Of a stretch of DNA of 61,138 nucleotides, positions 29,337-41,008 are shown in pieces (positions within the stretch are counted from its first letter, which is position 1; each line of letters begins with the position of its first letter). The stretch spans positions 1 to 61,138 of the forward strand of contig NZ_JAHLOQ010000020.1 in assembly GCF_018917435.1 (NCBI RefSeq), read 5' to 3'. This DNA is from Intestinibacter bartlettii (GTDB lineage Bacteria > Bacillota > Clostridia > Peptostreptococcales > Peptostreptococcaceae). The notes beneath the pieces are model-generated. The model was given only the letters and a program-made list of their open reading frames with translations. It ran no database searches and was not told the origin of the DNA. The position numbers were made by a program, and so were the translations under genes.

Positions 29337-30734
29337 ATGAGCAAATACGATGTGATTATTATAGGTGCAGGTCCTTCAGGGATATTCTGCGCCTATGAAT
29401 TAATAGAAAATAATAAAGACTTAAACATATTAATGATTGAGAAAGGTAGACCTATCGAAAAAAGAAATTGCCCTAAACGTAAAACAAATAAATGTGTTGG
29501 ATGCAAACCATGTTCAATAACAACTGGATTTGCAGGGGCTGGGGCTTTTTCTGATGGTAAATTATCATTATCGCCAGATGTTGGTGGAAATTTACCAGAA
29601 ATATTAGGCTACGATAAAGCAATCGAGCTTATCAAAGAATCAGACGATATATATCTAAAGTTTGGTGCTGATACTAAAGTGTATGGTGTCGATAAAGAAA
29701 AAGAAATCATAGAAATAAGAAAAAAAGCTATTACCGCTAACTTAAAATTAATCGAATGTCCAATAAGACACTTAGGTACAGAGGAAGGATATAAGATATA
29801 TTCAAAACTTCAAGACCATTTACTTTCAGCTGGTGTTGAAATGATTTTTAATACTATGGTTGAAGATATAATTATAGAAAACAATACAGCAAAAGGTGTT
29901 GTTTTAGATGATGGTCGCAAATTTTTTGGTGATGAAATTGTAAGCGGAATTGGTCGCGAAGGTTCTGAATGGTTCTCAAATATTTGTAAAAAACATAATA
30001 TAGAGACTCAAGTAGGGACTGTGGATATAGGTGTTCGTGTTGAGGTTAGAGATGAAGTTATGGAATTTCTAAACAACAACTTATACGAAGCAAAATTGGT
30101 TTACTATACTCCAACTTTTGACGATAAGGTAAGAACATTCTGCACAAATCCATCAGGGGAAGTTGCAACAGAATATTACGAAGATGGCCTAGCAGTAGTA
30201 AATGGTCATGCCTATAAATCAAAAGATTTTAAAACTAACAATACGAACTTTGCTTTATTAGTATCAAAAAACTTTACTAAACCATTTAAAACACCGATAG
30301 AATACGGTAAACAAATTGCCCAACTTAGTAATATGCTATGCGATGGAAAAATATTAGTTCAAACTTTTGGTGACTTCCAAAGAGGAAGAAGAACTACTGA
30401 AGAAAGACTTTGTAGAAATAATTTAATTCCTACTCTTAAAGATGCAGTCCCTGGCGACTTATCTCTAGTATTACCTCATCGAATCATGGTTGATATAGAG
30501 GAGATGATTTTAGCACTTGATAAAGTAACTCCTGGTATTGCCAGTGATGAAACATTACTTTATGGTGTTGAAGTTAAATTCTATTCTAATAAAGTAATGG
30601 TGAATAAAGATTTTGAAACTAGCGTTAAAAACTTACGCGCTATGGGTGATGGTGCATCTGTTACTAGAGGATTACAACAAGCCTCTGCCAATGGTCTTAG
30701 CGTTGCCAAAAGTATATTAGCTAAAATAAATTAA
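29337..30734 (+). CDS. FAD-dependent dehydrogenase of the COG2509 type
   Basis: 465 residues. The Rossmann FAD site is DVIIIGAGPSGIFCAYEL at the N-terminus. A cysteine cluster follows (NCPKRKTNKCVGCKPC), then TGFAGAGAFSDGKLSLSPDVGG, typical of this poorly studied flavoprotein family. The C-terminal MGDGASVTRGLQQASANGLSVA closes the FAD domain. The cysteines might hold a metal or disulfide; no reaction is established for the family. AAGGGGG precedes ATG 29337. Confidence 0.7.
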   Translation: MSKYDVIIIGAGPSGIFCAYELIENNKDLNILMIEKGRPIEKRNCPKRKTNKCVGCKPCSITTGFAGAGAFSDGKLSLSPDVGGNLPEILGYDKAIELIKESDDIYLKFGADTKVYGVDKEKEIIEIRKKAITANLKLIECPIRHLGTEEGYKIYSKLQDHLLSAGVEMIFNTMVEDIIIENNTAKGVVLDDGRKFFGDEIVSGIGREGSEWFSNICKKHNIETQVGTVDIGVRVEVRDEVMEFLNNNLYEAKLVYYTPTFDDKVRTFCTNPSGEVATEYYEDGLAVVNGHAYKSKDFKTNNTNFALLVSKNFTKPFKTPIEYGKQIAQLSNMLCDGKILVQTFGDFQRGRRTTEERLCRNNLIPTLKDAVPGDLSLVLPHRIMVDIEEMILALDKVTPGIASDETLLYGVEVKFYSNKVMVNKDFETSVKNLRAMGDGASVTRGLQQASANGLSVAKSILAKIN

Positions 30735-30758
30735 TACTTTAAATTTTTACCTAAAATC

Positions 30759-30798
30759 AAAAGATGCATGTTTAATAATTATCTCCCATGCATCTTTT
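30759..30798. terminator. Bidirectional terminator after the flavoprotein gene
   Basis: AAAAGATGCATG (30759-30770) with CATGCATCTTTT (30787-30798), a 12-bp perfect stem followed by T-run on the plus strand. It separates convergent genes. Confidence 0.8.
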
Positions 30799-30833
30799 TT
30801 AATTTATAAGTCTTTTAGTTAATCGCTATTAGA

Positions 30834-32330
30834 TTATTTTATTATTGTAAATGTGGTATCTACCTTTTTATTGTTATCAACTCTATAAGTGTTTATTGTA
30901 AATTTTCTATCAGTAACATCTATCATTGAATATGTTGGTACATTTCCTTGCCAGCGGTATGCGATATATGCTTGTTGGTTTTGGGCTAGATCGTAATATT
31001 TACTTCCTGATGAAGAATCAGCCGTAATATATAAAATTCCCTTTGGCTCAGTCACACACATTAAATCCTTGCCTTCTATTGCATCCTCATCTTGTATTGA
31101 CTCTAAGTATTTTTTATATTCCTTATTATTATTTTTATATCCATTAACATATTTCTTGTATTCTTTATCACTTATCATCACATCTTTATCCAATCTTCCT
31201 CCCTTTAATATATATGAACGTGAATATATATGATCGTGTCCACTTAAAACAACGTCTATATCATTTTCCTCAAATATAGGAATTAATTTATATCTTAATT
31301 TTACTACGCTAGGTGTACTTGAATGTTGTCCAGAACCATATATATCATGGTGTATTGTAACTATTCTCCACTTAGCATCTTTATTTAATTTCGCTACGCT
31401 TTCTATAAACTTTTCGTGTTCATCTACATTATCATTATTAGTGTTTAACATTATAAATAATGTATTTCCATATCTATAATAATAGTCTCCTCCTGCCATA
31501 GTTGAGCCAAATTTACTTTGGTTTGGGACATTAAAATGATATGAATAATTTGCACTCCATGAATCATGATTTCCTATTGTTGTAGCTATTGGAATCGATT
31601 TTAGTGCAAGTGGACTTAGATATCCAGCATATTCAATCTCATTCTTGTTATATAATCTGCTTGGTTTTTCTTTATCCCTAGATTGTATTTGATCTCCTGC
31701 TGATATTATAAAACTCATATTGGAATTTCTTCTAATCATACTATTAATTGTATTATTCCAGTTAAAGCTATCATTTCTAACTGCCCTATCTTGTATTTCA
31801 GCGTCAGTTAAATTATCTGGCATATGCATCCATGATGCGCCTATTTGTGGATCTCCAACAAAACCAAATGTGTAACACTTTGAGTTTTTAGTTTGATATA
31901 ATTCTGGCTCTGTCCACTTTCCGTTTATCGTATAGCTATAATAGTACCTTGTATTTGGTTTTAAATTTGTTGCTGTTGCCTTATTTGAGTTAAACCCTTC
32001 TGTTGCCTTTGCTGTTACAACTTGTAGCGCTTTTGCATCTTTCATTTTAGGATTATCACTTATTTTTAAATTTGGCTTTATATCACATGATTTTGAATAC
32101 CATGAAAAATTAAGCTGGGTTTCATCTGCTCCTGGTGATAATGACATTTGAGTTGGGCTATTTTTTATTTTTTCCCATTCATTGCACCAATTTTCCCATG
32201 CTCCCATCTGACTTTGTCTAGTTTGTGTTGCATCTGTCCAACTATCATCTATTGCAAATACATTTATCGCCGAACTAAATATCATAACTGCAATAATTAT
32301 TGATACAAAGTATTTTATTCCTTTTTTCAT
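30834..32330 (-). CDS. Secreted metallophosphoesterase with purple-acid-phosphatase-type N-domain
   Basis: 498 residues. Signal peptide MKKGIKYFVSIIIAVMIFSS with cleavage after NVFA. An Fn3-like domain (~50-145, TNLKPNTRYYYSY) precedes a calcineurin-type phosphoesterase core with FVGDPQIG, SAGDQIQ, IGNHDSW, TIHHDIYGSG and LSGHDHIYSR. The arrangement is that of bacterial purple-acid-phosphatase-like enzymes. An insertion rich in Lys/Tyr/Asn (~375-415) lies after the GHDH motif. It is likely exported to hydrolyse organic phosphates outside the cell. No regulator is adjacent. Confidence 0.8.
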   Translation of the reverse strand: MKKGIKYFVSIIIAVMIFSSAINVFAIDDSWTDATQTRQSQMGAWENWCNEWEKIKNSPTQMSLSPGADETQLNFSWYSKSCDIKPNLKISDNPKMKDAKALQVVTAKATEGFNSNKATATNLKPNTRYYYSYTINGKWTEPELYQTKNSKCYTFGFVGDPQIGASWMHMPDNLTDAEIQDRAVRNDSFNWNNTINSMIRRNSNMSFIISAGDQIQSRDKEKPSRLYNKNEIEYAGYLSPLALKSIPIATTIGNHDSWSANYSYHFNVPNQSKFGSTMAGGDYYYRYGNTLFIMLNTNNDNVDEHEKFIESVAKLNKDAKWRIVTIHHDIYGSGQHSSTPSVVKLRYKLIPIFEENDIDVVLSGHDHIYSRSYILKGGRLDKDVMISDKEYKKYVNGYKNNNKEYKKYLESIQDEDAIEGKDLMCVTEPKGILYITADSSSGSKYYDLAQNQQAYIAYRWQGNVPTYSMIDVTDRKFTINTYRVDNNKKVDTTFTIIK

Positions 32331-32476
32331 ATATAGCTCTCCCTTTCCAGTTGTAATATTATCAACATCTACTATTTGTTATGACATGATTACGTAAATA
32401 TAGTATTTTACTAAAATAGCATTTTTATGCATATATGCTTACTATGATTTTAATAGCTATATATTTTCCTCAAAAT

Positions 32477-32530
32477 AAAAGCTCGTGCTACAAGATAGTT
32501 GCAATCTATCCTATAACACGAGTTTCTTTT
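32477..32530 (-). terminator. Terminator of the glp oxidoreductase genes
   Basis: CTCGTG (32482-32487) with CACGAG (32517-32522) and an inner AGATAG/CTATC stem; A/T-rich tails on both sides. It follows the DUF1667 stop on the minus strand. Confidence 0.6.
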
Positions 32531-32538
32531 GATTTATA

Positions 32539-32922
32539 TTATTTTTTTCTTATATTTCTAGTGGCTACAATATCAACACCAGTACCTGCTACATCTTTTA
32601 ATAATACATCGCCTATTTTGATTGGTGCTTCAACTTCTACATCTTTAAGTGCTTTTATACAATCATGTATTTTTGATTTTGGAATATCTTCTTTAGTTTT
32701 AACCGAAACTACCGCTATATTTCCGTTTTTAACTCTTACGATAGAAGTAACTATTCTTGTTGGATTTGTTACTTCTTTAACTGCATATTCTTTTCCCTTT
32801 TTACAAGTATTCCCCTTTACTTCAACAACTTCTGATCCGTTCATATCAACAGTTAAATTGCAGCCTAAAGGGCACCCTATACAAATCAATTCGATTTTAT
32901 TACTTACTTCTACAGCTCCCAT
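32539..32922 (-). CDS. DUF1667 protein (small redox partner of the glp oxidoreductases)
   Basis: 127 residues with an N-terminal CIGCPLGCNL cluster and later CKKGKEY, four cysteines in all. Members are almost always encoded after a GlpA-like dehydrogenase and an NAD/FAD oxidoreductase and may carry an iron-sulfur cluster linking them. ATG 32922 has GAGGAGG 7 nt upstream, and the preceding stop is 2 bp away, so the three genes are coupled. Its exact role is not known. Confidence 0.75.
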   Translation of the reverse strand: MGAVEVSNKIELICIGCPLGCNLTVDMNGSEVVEVKGNTCKKGKEYAVKEVTNPTRIVTSIVRVKNGNIAVVSVKTKEDIPKSKIHDCIKALKDVEVEAPIKIGDVLLKDVAGTGVDIVATRNIRKK

Positions 32923-32924
32923 AA

Positions 32925-34184
32925 TTAAGCCTCCTCAATTTTTATAGTTATATCATCTAAATTCTCAAAGTTTTCAAGTTCTTCTTTTTTAAGCACAACT
33001 TGTTCCATTTCCCCAGGTGCCATAACTCTACGTTTTTTGTGCCCAACTCTTTCCTCGTTAAAGTAAGTTGATATATAAGCATTTTTAAATACATTTCCAA
33101 CTCTGAAACGAACAGTTAATTCATCATCCATATTTTCAATATTTATAGTTTTTGGAACTGTATATCTAACTCCATCAACTGCTTTTATTTCTATTGTTTT
33201 TTGTGATGGGTTCTTTCCTTCAAGTATATATTTAGCAGCATTTTTACCTGCTGTTGCTGCCTCTTGTGAAACGAAGTCAACTAAGTCGTGAACATGTAGT
33301 ACATTACCACAAGCAAATACACCTTCTACGTTAGATTCCAAGCTTTCATTTACACATGGTCCATTAGTTACTGGATTTATTTCTACTCCCATTTCACGAG
33401 ATAATTCATTTTCTGGTATAAGTCCACAAGATAATAATAATGTATCACAAGAATAAAATTCTTCTGTTCCTGGAACTGGTTTACCATCTTTAACTTCAGC
33501 TATAGTTATTCCTTCAACTCTTTCTTTACCTTTTATATCTACTACTGTATGGCTTAATTTTAGAGGAATATCATTGTCATCTAGGCATTGTACAATATTT
33601 CTCTTTAATCCACCTGAGTAAGGCATAAGTTCTGCAACTACTTTAACTTTTGCTCCTTCTAATGTCATTCTTCTAGCCATTATAAGTCCAATATCACCAG
33701 AACCTAAGATTACTACTTCACGTCCTGGAAGGAAACCTTCTATATTTACTAATCTTTGTGCTGTACCTGCTGAATAGATTCCTGCTGGTCTATAACCTGG
33801 TATGTTTAATGCCCCTCTTGGTCTTTCTCTACATCCCATAGCAAGGATTATTGATTTTGCTTCTATAGTAAATAATCCTTCTTCTCTATTCATTGCTGTT
33901 ACAGTTTTATTGCTATCTATATCCATAACCATAGTGTTTAATTTATACTCTATGTTTAGTTCTTTCGCTCTTTGTATAAATCTATCTGCATATTCTAGTC
34001 CTGTTAATTCTTCATTGAAAGTATGAAGTCCAAAACCATTGTGAATACATTGATTTAATATTCCGCCTAATTCATTATCTCTCTCTAATATTAATATTGA
34101 ATCTATTTTATTTTCTTTTGCTGCAATTGCTGCTGCAAGCCCTGCTGGTCCTCCACCAACTACTACAAGATCATAATTTTTCAT
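32925..34184 (-). CDS. NAD(P)/FAD-dependent oxidoreductase, glycerol cluster (GlpB-position)
   Basis: About 419 residues with two Rossmann folds: FAD site LVVVGGGPAGLAAAIAA and NAD site EVVILGSGDIGLIMARRM. GCRERPRGALNIPGYRPAG and VFACGNVLHVHDLVDFVSQE are hallmarks of the oxidoreductase found with anaerobic-type glycerol-3-phosphate dehydrogenases. It likely passes electrons from the neighbouring dehydrogenase to NAD+ or another carrier, with DUF1667. ATG 34184 is preferred: AAGGGG lies 8 nt upstream, while GTG 34193 overlaps that site. Confidence 0.75.
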   Translation of the reverse strand: MKNYDLVVVGGGPAGLAAAIAAKENKIDSILILERDNELGGILNQCIHNGFGLHTFNEELTGLEYADRFIQRAKELNIEYKLNTMVMDIDSNKTVTAMNREEGLFTIEAKSIILAMGCRERPRGALNIPGYRPAGIYSAGTAQRLVNIEGFLPGREVVILGSGDIGLIMARRMTLEGAKVKVVAELMPYSGGLKRNIVQCLDDNDIPLKLSHTVVDIKGKERVEGITIAEVKDGKPVPGTEEFYSCDTLLLSCGLIPENELSREMGVEINPVTNGPCVNESLESNVEGVFACGNVLHVHDLVDFVSQEAATAGKNAAKYILEGKNPSQKTIEIKAVDGVRYTVPKTINIENMDDELTVRFRVGNVFKNAYISTYFNEERVGHKKRRVMAPGEMEQVVLKKEELENFENLDDITIKIEEA

Positions 34185-34196
34185 TTTTTTCACCCC

Positions 34197-35633
34197 TTAT
34201 ATTGAATCTTTGATTAAACCAAGTACCATATTTGAATCTCCACCAGCTTTTGTTATATCAAACATTGAAAGATTTAATTCTCTTTCTAATATTTCCATAG
34301 TTTTTGGTGAACAGAATCCAGCTTGGCAACGTCCCATACCTGCTCTAGTTCTTCTTTTTACTCCGTCTAGTGATTTTGCCCCTAAAGGTCTGCGTATTGC
34401 ATCTATAATTTCACCTTCAGTAATCATTTCACATCTACATATTATATTTCCATAAGCAGGTTGTTCTTTTATTAATTGATTTCTTTCTTCAAGACTCAAT
34501 GTATTTGGGTCAAGTATTCCTTTTCTAGTTCCTACAAAATTAGGATTTTCTTCTAAGTTTAATTTTTCTTTTAGTATATTTGCTACCATTTTTCCTATTG
34601 CTGGAGAACTTGTTAATCCTGGTGATTCTATTCCAGCACAATCTATAAATCCTTTTGCATCTTCAAGTTCTTCTATTATAAATTCATGGTGATCTTCATG
34701 TGCTCTAAGCCCTGAAAAAGATGTTATGACTTGTCGCATTGGAAGATTTTTAACATTCATTGATGATTTTCCTATAACTGTGTCTAATCCTTCTCTAGTT
34801 GTATTAACTCCCTCTTTATCATCTATATCAGTTGATGTAGGTCCTACTATTAAGTTTCCATGAACTGTTGGAGATACTAATACACCTTTTCCCATTTTTC
34901 CTGGAAGTGCGAATATTGTTCTTGAAACATGATTTCCAGCTGTCTTATCTAGTAGACAATATTCTCCTTTTCTAGCTGTTATATTTATTTTATTTTCACT
35001 AACCATGTTGTGGAATTTGTCTGCATAAACACCTGCTGCATTAACTATATATTTTGTTTTTATATCCCCTTGATTTGTTTTAATTATAAATCCACCGTCT
35101 ATTTTTTCTATATCTTGAGCCTCTGTGTTAAATTTAAATTCTATTCCATTTGTATTTGCATTTTCTGCAAGAGCTATATTAAGACTAAAAGGACATACAA
35201 TACCACCAGTAGGAGCATATAATGCAGCGTAAACATCGTCTGTTATATTAGGTTCTAATTCTAAAACTTCTTCTTTATTTAATATTTTTAATTCTTTTAC
35301 TCCATTTTTTATTCCTCTGTCATATAACTCTTGTAATTTTGGCATATCATCCTTTGATAGGCAAATTACTAAAGATCCATTCTTTTTAAATGGAAAATCT
35401 AATTCCTTTGATAATTCCTCCATCATTAAATTACCTTCTACATTTAATTTTGCCATTAATGAACCTTCGTTTGCATCGAATCCAGCATGAACAATACCAC
35501 TATTTGCTTTTGATGTTCCTGAACATACATCCTCTGCCTTTTCTATAACACAAGCATTTACTTTATATCTTGATAATTCTCTAGCTGATGCGCTACCTGA
35601 AACACCAGCACCTATTATTACTACATCATACAT
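34197..35633 (-). CDS. Glycerol-3-phosphate dehydrogenase-like FAD oxidoreductase with BFD-type Fe-S C-terminus
   Basis: About 478 residues. FAD-binding VVIIGAGVSGSASARELSRY starts a DAO-fold domain (~1-370) like GlpA/GlpO/LhgO. The last ~80 residues carry CRCEMITEGEI...GRCQAGFC, the four-cysteine BFD-like [2Fe-2S] module of GlpA. It oxidises glycerol 3-phosphate to dihydroxyacetone phosphate. Start ATG 35633 (MYDVVIIG) fits AAGGAG 9-10 nt upstream better than ATG 35642, which almost touches it. The gene lies behind its own promoter and a leader terminator, recalling glpD of Bacillus controlled by GlpP. Confidence 0.8.
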   Translation of the reverse strand: MYDVVIIGAGVSGSASARELSRYKVNACVIEKAEDVCSGTSKANSGIVHAGFDANEGSLMAKLNVEGNLMMEELSKELDFPFKKNGSLVICLSKDDMPKLQELYDRGIKNGVKELKILNKEEVLELEPNITDDVYAALYAPTGGIVCPFSLNIALAENANTNGIEFKFNTEAQDIEKIDGGFIIKTNQGDIKTKYIVNAAGVYADKFHNMVSENKINITARKGEYCLLDKTAGNHVSRTIFALPGKMGKGVLVSPTVHGNLIVGPTSTDIDDKEGVNTTREGLDTVIGKSSMNVKNLPMRQVITSFSGLRAHEDHHEFIIEELEDAKGFIDCAGIESPGLTSSPAIGKMVANILKEKLNLEENPNFVGTRKGILDPNTLSLEERNQLIKEQPAYGNIICRCEMITEGEIIDAIRRPLGAKSLDGVKRRTRAGMGRCQAGFCSPKTMEILERELNLSMFDITKAGGDSNMVLGLIKDSI

Positions 35634-35675
35634 ATAACTCATTCTCCTTTTTAAATATTAATTTTTGTATGTACT

Positions 35676-35731
35676 AAAAAAGTCAAGAAAATTAAAACCC
35701 ATGTTAATCGGTTTTTAATTCCCTTGACTTT
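35676..35731 (-). terminator. Leader terminator upstream of the glycerol-3-phosphate dehydrogenase gene
   Basis: AAAGTCAAG (35679-35687) pairs with CTTGACTTT (35723-35731), extended by AATTAAAACC / GGTTTTTAATT, with T6 on the minus strand just before the coding region. Set between promoter (35868-35840) and gene, it is an attenuator in the position of the GlpP-controlled glpD leader of Bacillus. It could also end the glpKF transcript. Confidence 0.65.
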
Positions 35732-35839
35732 ATCTCTATTCTCTAGTCTTAATATTTAATTTTATATCATTCTGTGAATACCTTTTCCTTTTGTTTATAA
35801 ATTAGATTCATAAATGTAAGGAATATATTCTTCTCTTAT

Positions 35840-35868
35840 ATAATACTTTAAATATGTCTATATTACAA
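35840..35868 (-). promoter_or_regulatory. Promoter of the glycerol-3-phosphate dehydrogenase transcript
   Basis: Minus strand TTGTAA (35868-35863), 17 bases, TATTAT (35845-35840). The transcript would start about 100 bases before the leader terminator. Confidence 0.5.
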
Positions 35869-35926
35869 TACAGATTTGTATTATTTTTCCATTTTCTCGT
35901 ATTGCATATAAAATATTATTGTTTTT

Positions 35927-36640
35927 CTACCATGGTATAGCGCCATATACTAATACAGCTAATACAGCACCTACTATAGGTCCTAGTAATGGAACTATTG
36001 AGTAACCCCAACCAGAATCACATTTATTTTTTATAGGTAATACTGCATGAGCAAGTCTTGGTCCTATATCACGGGCTGGGTTGATTGCGTATCCAGTTAA
36101 TCCACCTAATGACATACCTATTGAAACGATTATACCAAATACAAATATGTTATTTAATCCTACATCTCCAGCACCTGCTACATTACTTATACCTTTGATT
36201 GCAAATACTAAAACAAAAGTACCAATTATTTCGCTTAAGAAGTTTAATGGTTTGTTATCTATTGATGGAGCTGTACAGAAAACGCCTCTTTTTGTTGTAC
36301 CATCTTCTGTTTCATCAAATTGACCTTTATATAATACATAAACTAAGCATGCACCTAAGAATGCTCCTGCAAATTGAGCAACTATGTATCCTGGAACTAT
36401 TGACCAAGGTATTGTTCCATCAACTGCTAATGCTATTGTTAATGCTGGGTTAAAATGTGCTCCTGATGCTGCCCCAAAGATATATGCTGGAATCATAACT
36501 GCAAGCCCCCAAGCAAGTGTTATTTGTATAGGTCCTGCACCTTTCATACCTGATTTATTTAGGTTTACGTTGGCAACAACGCCACAACCTAATAATATAA
36601 GAATCATTGTACCTAAAAATTCTGCTATATATGCTAACAT
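35927..36640 (-). CDS. glpF: Glycerol uptake facilitator (aquaglyceroporin)
   Basis: 237 residues, six membrane helices and two half-helices. The paired pore motifs are FNPALT (~63) and INPARDIGPRLAH (~190); the Asp following NPAR is the mark of glycerol-conducting members. GLTGYAINPARD matches GlpF. It lets glycerol diffuse in, to be trapped by GlpK, whose gene lies 90 bp upstream in the same operon. ATG 36640 follows GGGGGAG. Confidence 0.9.
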   Translation of the reverse strand: MLAYIAEFLGTMILILLGCGVVANVNLNKSGMKGAGPIQITLAWGLAVMIPAYIFGAASGAHFNPALTIALAVDGTIPWSIVPGYIVAQFAGAFLGACLVYVLYKGQFDETEDGTTKRGVFCTAPSIDNKPLNFLSEIIGTFVLVFAIKGISNVAGAGDVGLNNIFVFGIIVSIGMSLGGLTGYAINPARDIGPRLAHAVLPIKNKCDSGWGYSIVPLLGPIVGAVLAVLVYGAIPW

Positions 36641-36731
36641 AACATACTCCCCCTTATTATTTAACTCATATTATTTAATTTTTAACTCTTATCATCAGTA
36701 TTTCTCTAATTTCATTAGTACCTTTTAGTTT

Positions 36732-38279
<1,548 letters not shown>

Positions 38280-38399
38280 TCACAACAAATAAATAAAAAT
38301 ATATCTAATTATATAGACTAAAAATATTTAGAGCCATATATAATTGTCCTAAGTTAAAATTCTGTCTTCATACTTTAATGCTACTTTAATACTTCTTTG

Positions 38400-38969
38400 C
38401 TACATTACCCAAGTGTCTTGATTTGTTGAAGATACACATACTGCCCCAGATGAAAGTGCATCCATTATATCCTCTTTATCACAAATTAATCCTCCTGCAA
38501 TAAGTGGGCATTTTACTTTCTTCGAAATTTTCTTTATTATTTTAGGCATTACACCTGGTAATATCTCTATAACATCTGGATTTACATTGTTTTGAGATTT
38601 AAAAACGTTTTCCAAAGCCATAGAATCTATTAGGAAAAATCTTAATACAGTATATAGTGATAATTCTTTTGCCCTTTTAATTAAATTAGGCTTAGTAGTT
38701 ATTATGCCATCCGCTTTAGTGTTTTGTTTTATAAAATCAACTGATATATCTTTAGAGCTAAGTCCTCCAATTAAATCAATATGTACCATTGCAACTTTAT
38801 TGTGTTCTTTTATTTCATTTACTATATTAGATATGTTACACACATCCCCAAATAATATAAATATAATTCTTATTGAATCTATCTTAACAGCTTTGTGCAA
38901 ACCTTCCATATCTTTAACTGCTGCTATAATTGGATTACTTTCTATTTCATTGTAGAATCTAATATCCAT
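38400..38969 (-). CDS. glpP: GlpP-type glycerol-3-phosphate-responsive antiterminator
   Basis: 189 residues, a TIM-barrel-like fold: DVCNISNIVNEIKEH, MVHIDLIGGLSSKDISVDFI, GIITTKPNLIKRAKEL, DVIEILPGVMPKII and the C-terminal LIAGGLICDKEDIMDALSSG, where phosphate binds. GlpP bound to glycerol 3-phosphate stops termination in glp leaders in Bacillus. Here it is first in glpP-glpK-glpF and stands behind its own leader terminator, with a second candidate leader ahead of the dehydrogenase gene. Confidence 0.9.
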   Translation of the reverse strand: MDIRFYNEIESNPIIAAVKDMEGLHKAVKIDSIRIIFILFGDVCNISNIVNEIKEHNKVAMVHIDLIGGLSSKDISVDFIKQNTKADGIITTKPNLIKRAKELSLYTVLRFFLIDSMALENVFKSQNNVNPDVIEILPGVMPKIIKKISKKVKCPLIAGGLICDKEDIMDALSSGAVCVSSTNQDTWVM

Positions 38970-39052
38970 CTAAAAACCCCTTTATTATTTATTTCTTTAG
39001 TTACTAGTTAGTATCACTAAGCTTGAAAACTCTAAAATTTGTATTAAACCAT

Positions 39053-39100
39053 AAAAAAAGCAATACTAAGTAAAGACTGTTACGCCTTCTTTAATATCGC
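39053..39100 (-). terminator. Leader terminator upstream of glpP
   Basis: Minus strand: GCGATATTAAAGA (39100-39088) pairs imperfectly with TCTTTACTTAGTATTGC (39076-39060), then T7 (39059-39053). It lies 40 bases into the transcript and about 85 bp before the glpP start, so it is a likely attenuation target of GlpP. Confidence 0.65.
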
Positions 39101-39140
39101 TCTCATCGTCTCAACTATAATATTCATCATCTTTACCTAA

Positions 39141-39169
39141 ATAGTAGCACATCTATTTTTTGTACACAA
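39141..39169 (-). promoter_or_regulatory. glpP: Promoter of glpPKF
   Basis: Minus strand TTGTGT (39169-39164), 17 bases, TACTAT (39146-39141). Transcription would begin near 39134, ahead of the leader terminator. Confidence 0.55.
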
Positions 39170-39254
39170 CATTTGATATTTTTTTAACACCATTTTTTTG
39201 ATAAATATATAGTTTGAGTTTTTGGGTATACAATGTCCACTGTTATAGTAGTTT

Positions 39255-40088
39255 TTAACCGTTATATTTACTTTTTAAAAGTTCTATTTCTCTAGCATAT
39301 CCATCTAATTCATTTGGAGTTTCTAATAAAAACGGTAAATGTTTTAATGCATCATGGTTTATAATTCTAACTATTGCATCAAGACCAATTTGCCCTTCAC
39401 CAATTTTAGCATGTCTATCTTTATGGCTACCACACGCATTTAAACTATCATTTAGATGTATTGCTTTTAGTCTATCTAACCCTATAATATTATCGAATCT
39501 TTCTAATACTCCATCTAAGTCATTTACTATATCATATCCTGCATCAAACACATGACATGTGTCTAAACATACACCTAGTTTTTCATTTAGTTCTACACCG
39601 TCTATTATTGCTTTTAATTCTTCAAAGTTTCGCCCAACTTCAGTTCCTTTGCCTGACATTGTTTCTAACAATACAGTTGTTGTCTGTTCCTTTGTAATTG
39701 ATTCATTCAGCATATCTATTATATACTTTATTCCTACATCTGCTCCTTGTTTAACATGACTTCCCGGATGGAAATTATATAAATTATTTGGAGTTAATTC
39801 TAATCTTTTTAAATCATCTTTAAAAGTATTTACTGCAAATTCTCTTTTACTTTCGTCTGCGGCACATGCGTTTAAAGTATATGGTGCATGAGCTAGTAGC
39901 TGAGCAAAATTATTTTCTTTTGCTAATTTTAAAAACTTATCTATATCATTTTGATCTAATTGCTTTGCCTTTCCTCCTCTTGGATTTCTAGTAAAGAATT
40001 GAAACGTATTAGCATTTATTTGTAACGCTTCTTTTCCCATATTTTCAAATCCTTTTGAAACTGATAAATGACATCCTATATTTAACAT
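39255..40088 (-). CDS. nfo: Endonuclease IV (AP endonuclease)
   Basis: 277 residues, a normal TIM-barrel Nfo. The zinc ligands lie in [53 protein letters not shown] and LLETPNE. It cuts DNA 5' of abasic sites in base-excision repair. Its neighbours include Ogt and, at a distance, the AlkD-like protein, all acting on damaged bases. ATG 40088 is used; no operon partner is closer than 110 bp. Confidence 0.95.
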   Translation of the reverse strand: MLNIGCHLSVSKGFENMGKEALQINANTFQFFTRNPRGGKAKQLDQNDIDKFLKLAKENNFAQLLAHAPYTLNACAADESKREFAVNTFKDDLKRLELTPNNLYNFHPGSHVKQGADVGIKYIIDMLNESITKEQTTTVLLETMSGKGTEVGRNFEELKAIIDGVELNEKLGVCLDTCHVFDAGYDIVNDLDGVLERFDNIIGLDRLKAIHLNDSLNACGSHKDRHAKIGEGQIGLDAIVRIINHDALKHLPFLLETPNELDGYAREIELLKSKYNG

Positions 40089-40201
40089 AAATTTTACTTC
40101 AATAGATTTTTGTTAAATTTACAACAATCTATTGATATCCTCCTCTACTATTGATCTATATCCTATTTAAACTTAATATATTTATTAAAATTTGATTTAT
40201 T

Positions 40202-40693
40202 TTACTTATTCACTTTATTTTGTTGTACTGATATACCTTCTAGATTTAAAAGTCTTTCCTTTAAATCTAATCCTCCTGCATATCCTACTAATTTTTTATT
40301 TGATCCTACAACTCTGTGACATGGAATTATTATAGGAATCGGATTTTTATTGTTAGCCATGCCTACAGCTCTGCACGCCTTTTCATTTCCAATAGAAATG
40401 GCTATATCTTTATAAGACCTAGTTTCACCATAAGGTATTTCAGTTAGTGCCTTCCATACTTTTATTTGAAACTCTGTTCCATTTGGATGAATTGGCAAAT
40501 CAAATACTGTTCTTTTACCATCTATATATTCTTTTATTTGAATATAAGCTAGTTTGGTTAAATCACTTTCTTCTATAACTACATCATCTTTAGATATGTT
40601 TTCTGACCCAAAATATACATGTGTTATATTTTGTCCATCATCTCTTATGCCTAATTTTCCTAATTCGGTATCATAAAAAAACAATTTATCCAT
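40202..40693 (-). CDS. ogt: Methylated-DNA-protein-cysteine methyltransferase
   Basis: 163 residues. The suicidal active-site Cys125 lies in IIIPCHRVVG. The helix-turn-helix IPYGETRSYKDIAISIG with AVGMANNKNPIP binds DNA. It transfers methyl from O6-methylguanine to itself. ATG 40693 follows AGAGGAGG. It is 113 bp upstream of nfo on the same strand. Confidence 0.95.
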   Translation of the reverse strand: MDKLFFYDTELGKLGIRDDGQNITHVYFGSENISKDDVVIEESDLTKLAYIQIKEYIDGKRTVFDLPIHPNGTEFQIKVWKALTEIPYGETRSYKDIAISIGNEKACRAVGMANNKNPIPIIIPCHRVVGSNKKLVGYAGGLDLKERLLNLEGISVQQNKVNK

Positions 40694-41008
40694 TCAAATT
40701 CCTCCTCTTTATTCTACCCATTATTTCTTAAATTGTAACAAAATTATTGTCTCATGTACATTTTCTATCACCTTATTCATCTATTTTTTATATATTTTGA
40801 CTTAAAAAAATAAATCACTTCATAAAATTTTATTAATTCATAATATTTTTACAATTTTATAGACTTATTTTTGTAATTATATATAATATTAATTATACAA
40901 ATACTTTATTCTTCTATAAAAATTGTAGAATCATAATAAATTCTATATTCAAGTTTTTATGAAGTTTAAGATCGTTTTCCTAAATAAACTTTAGTCAATT
41001 AAAGCCGA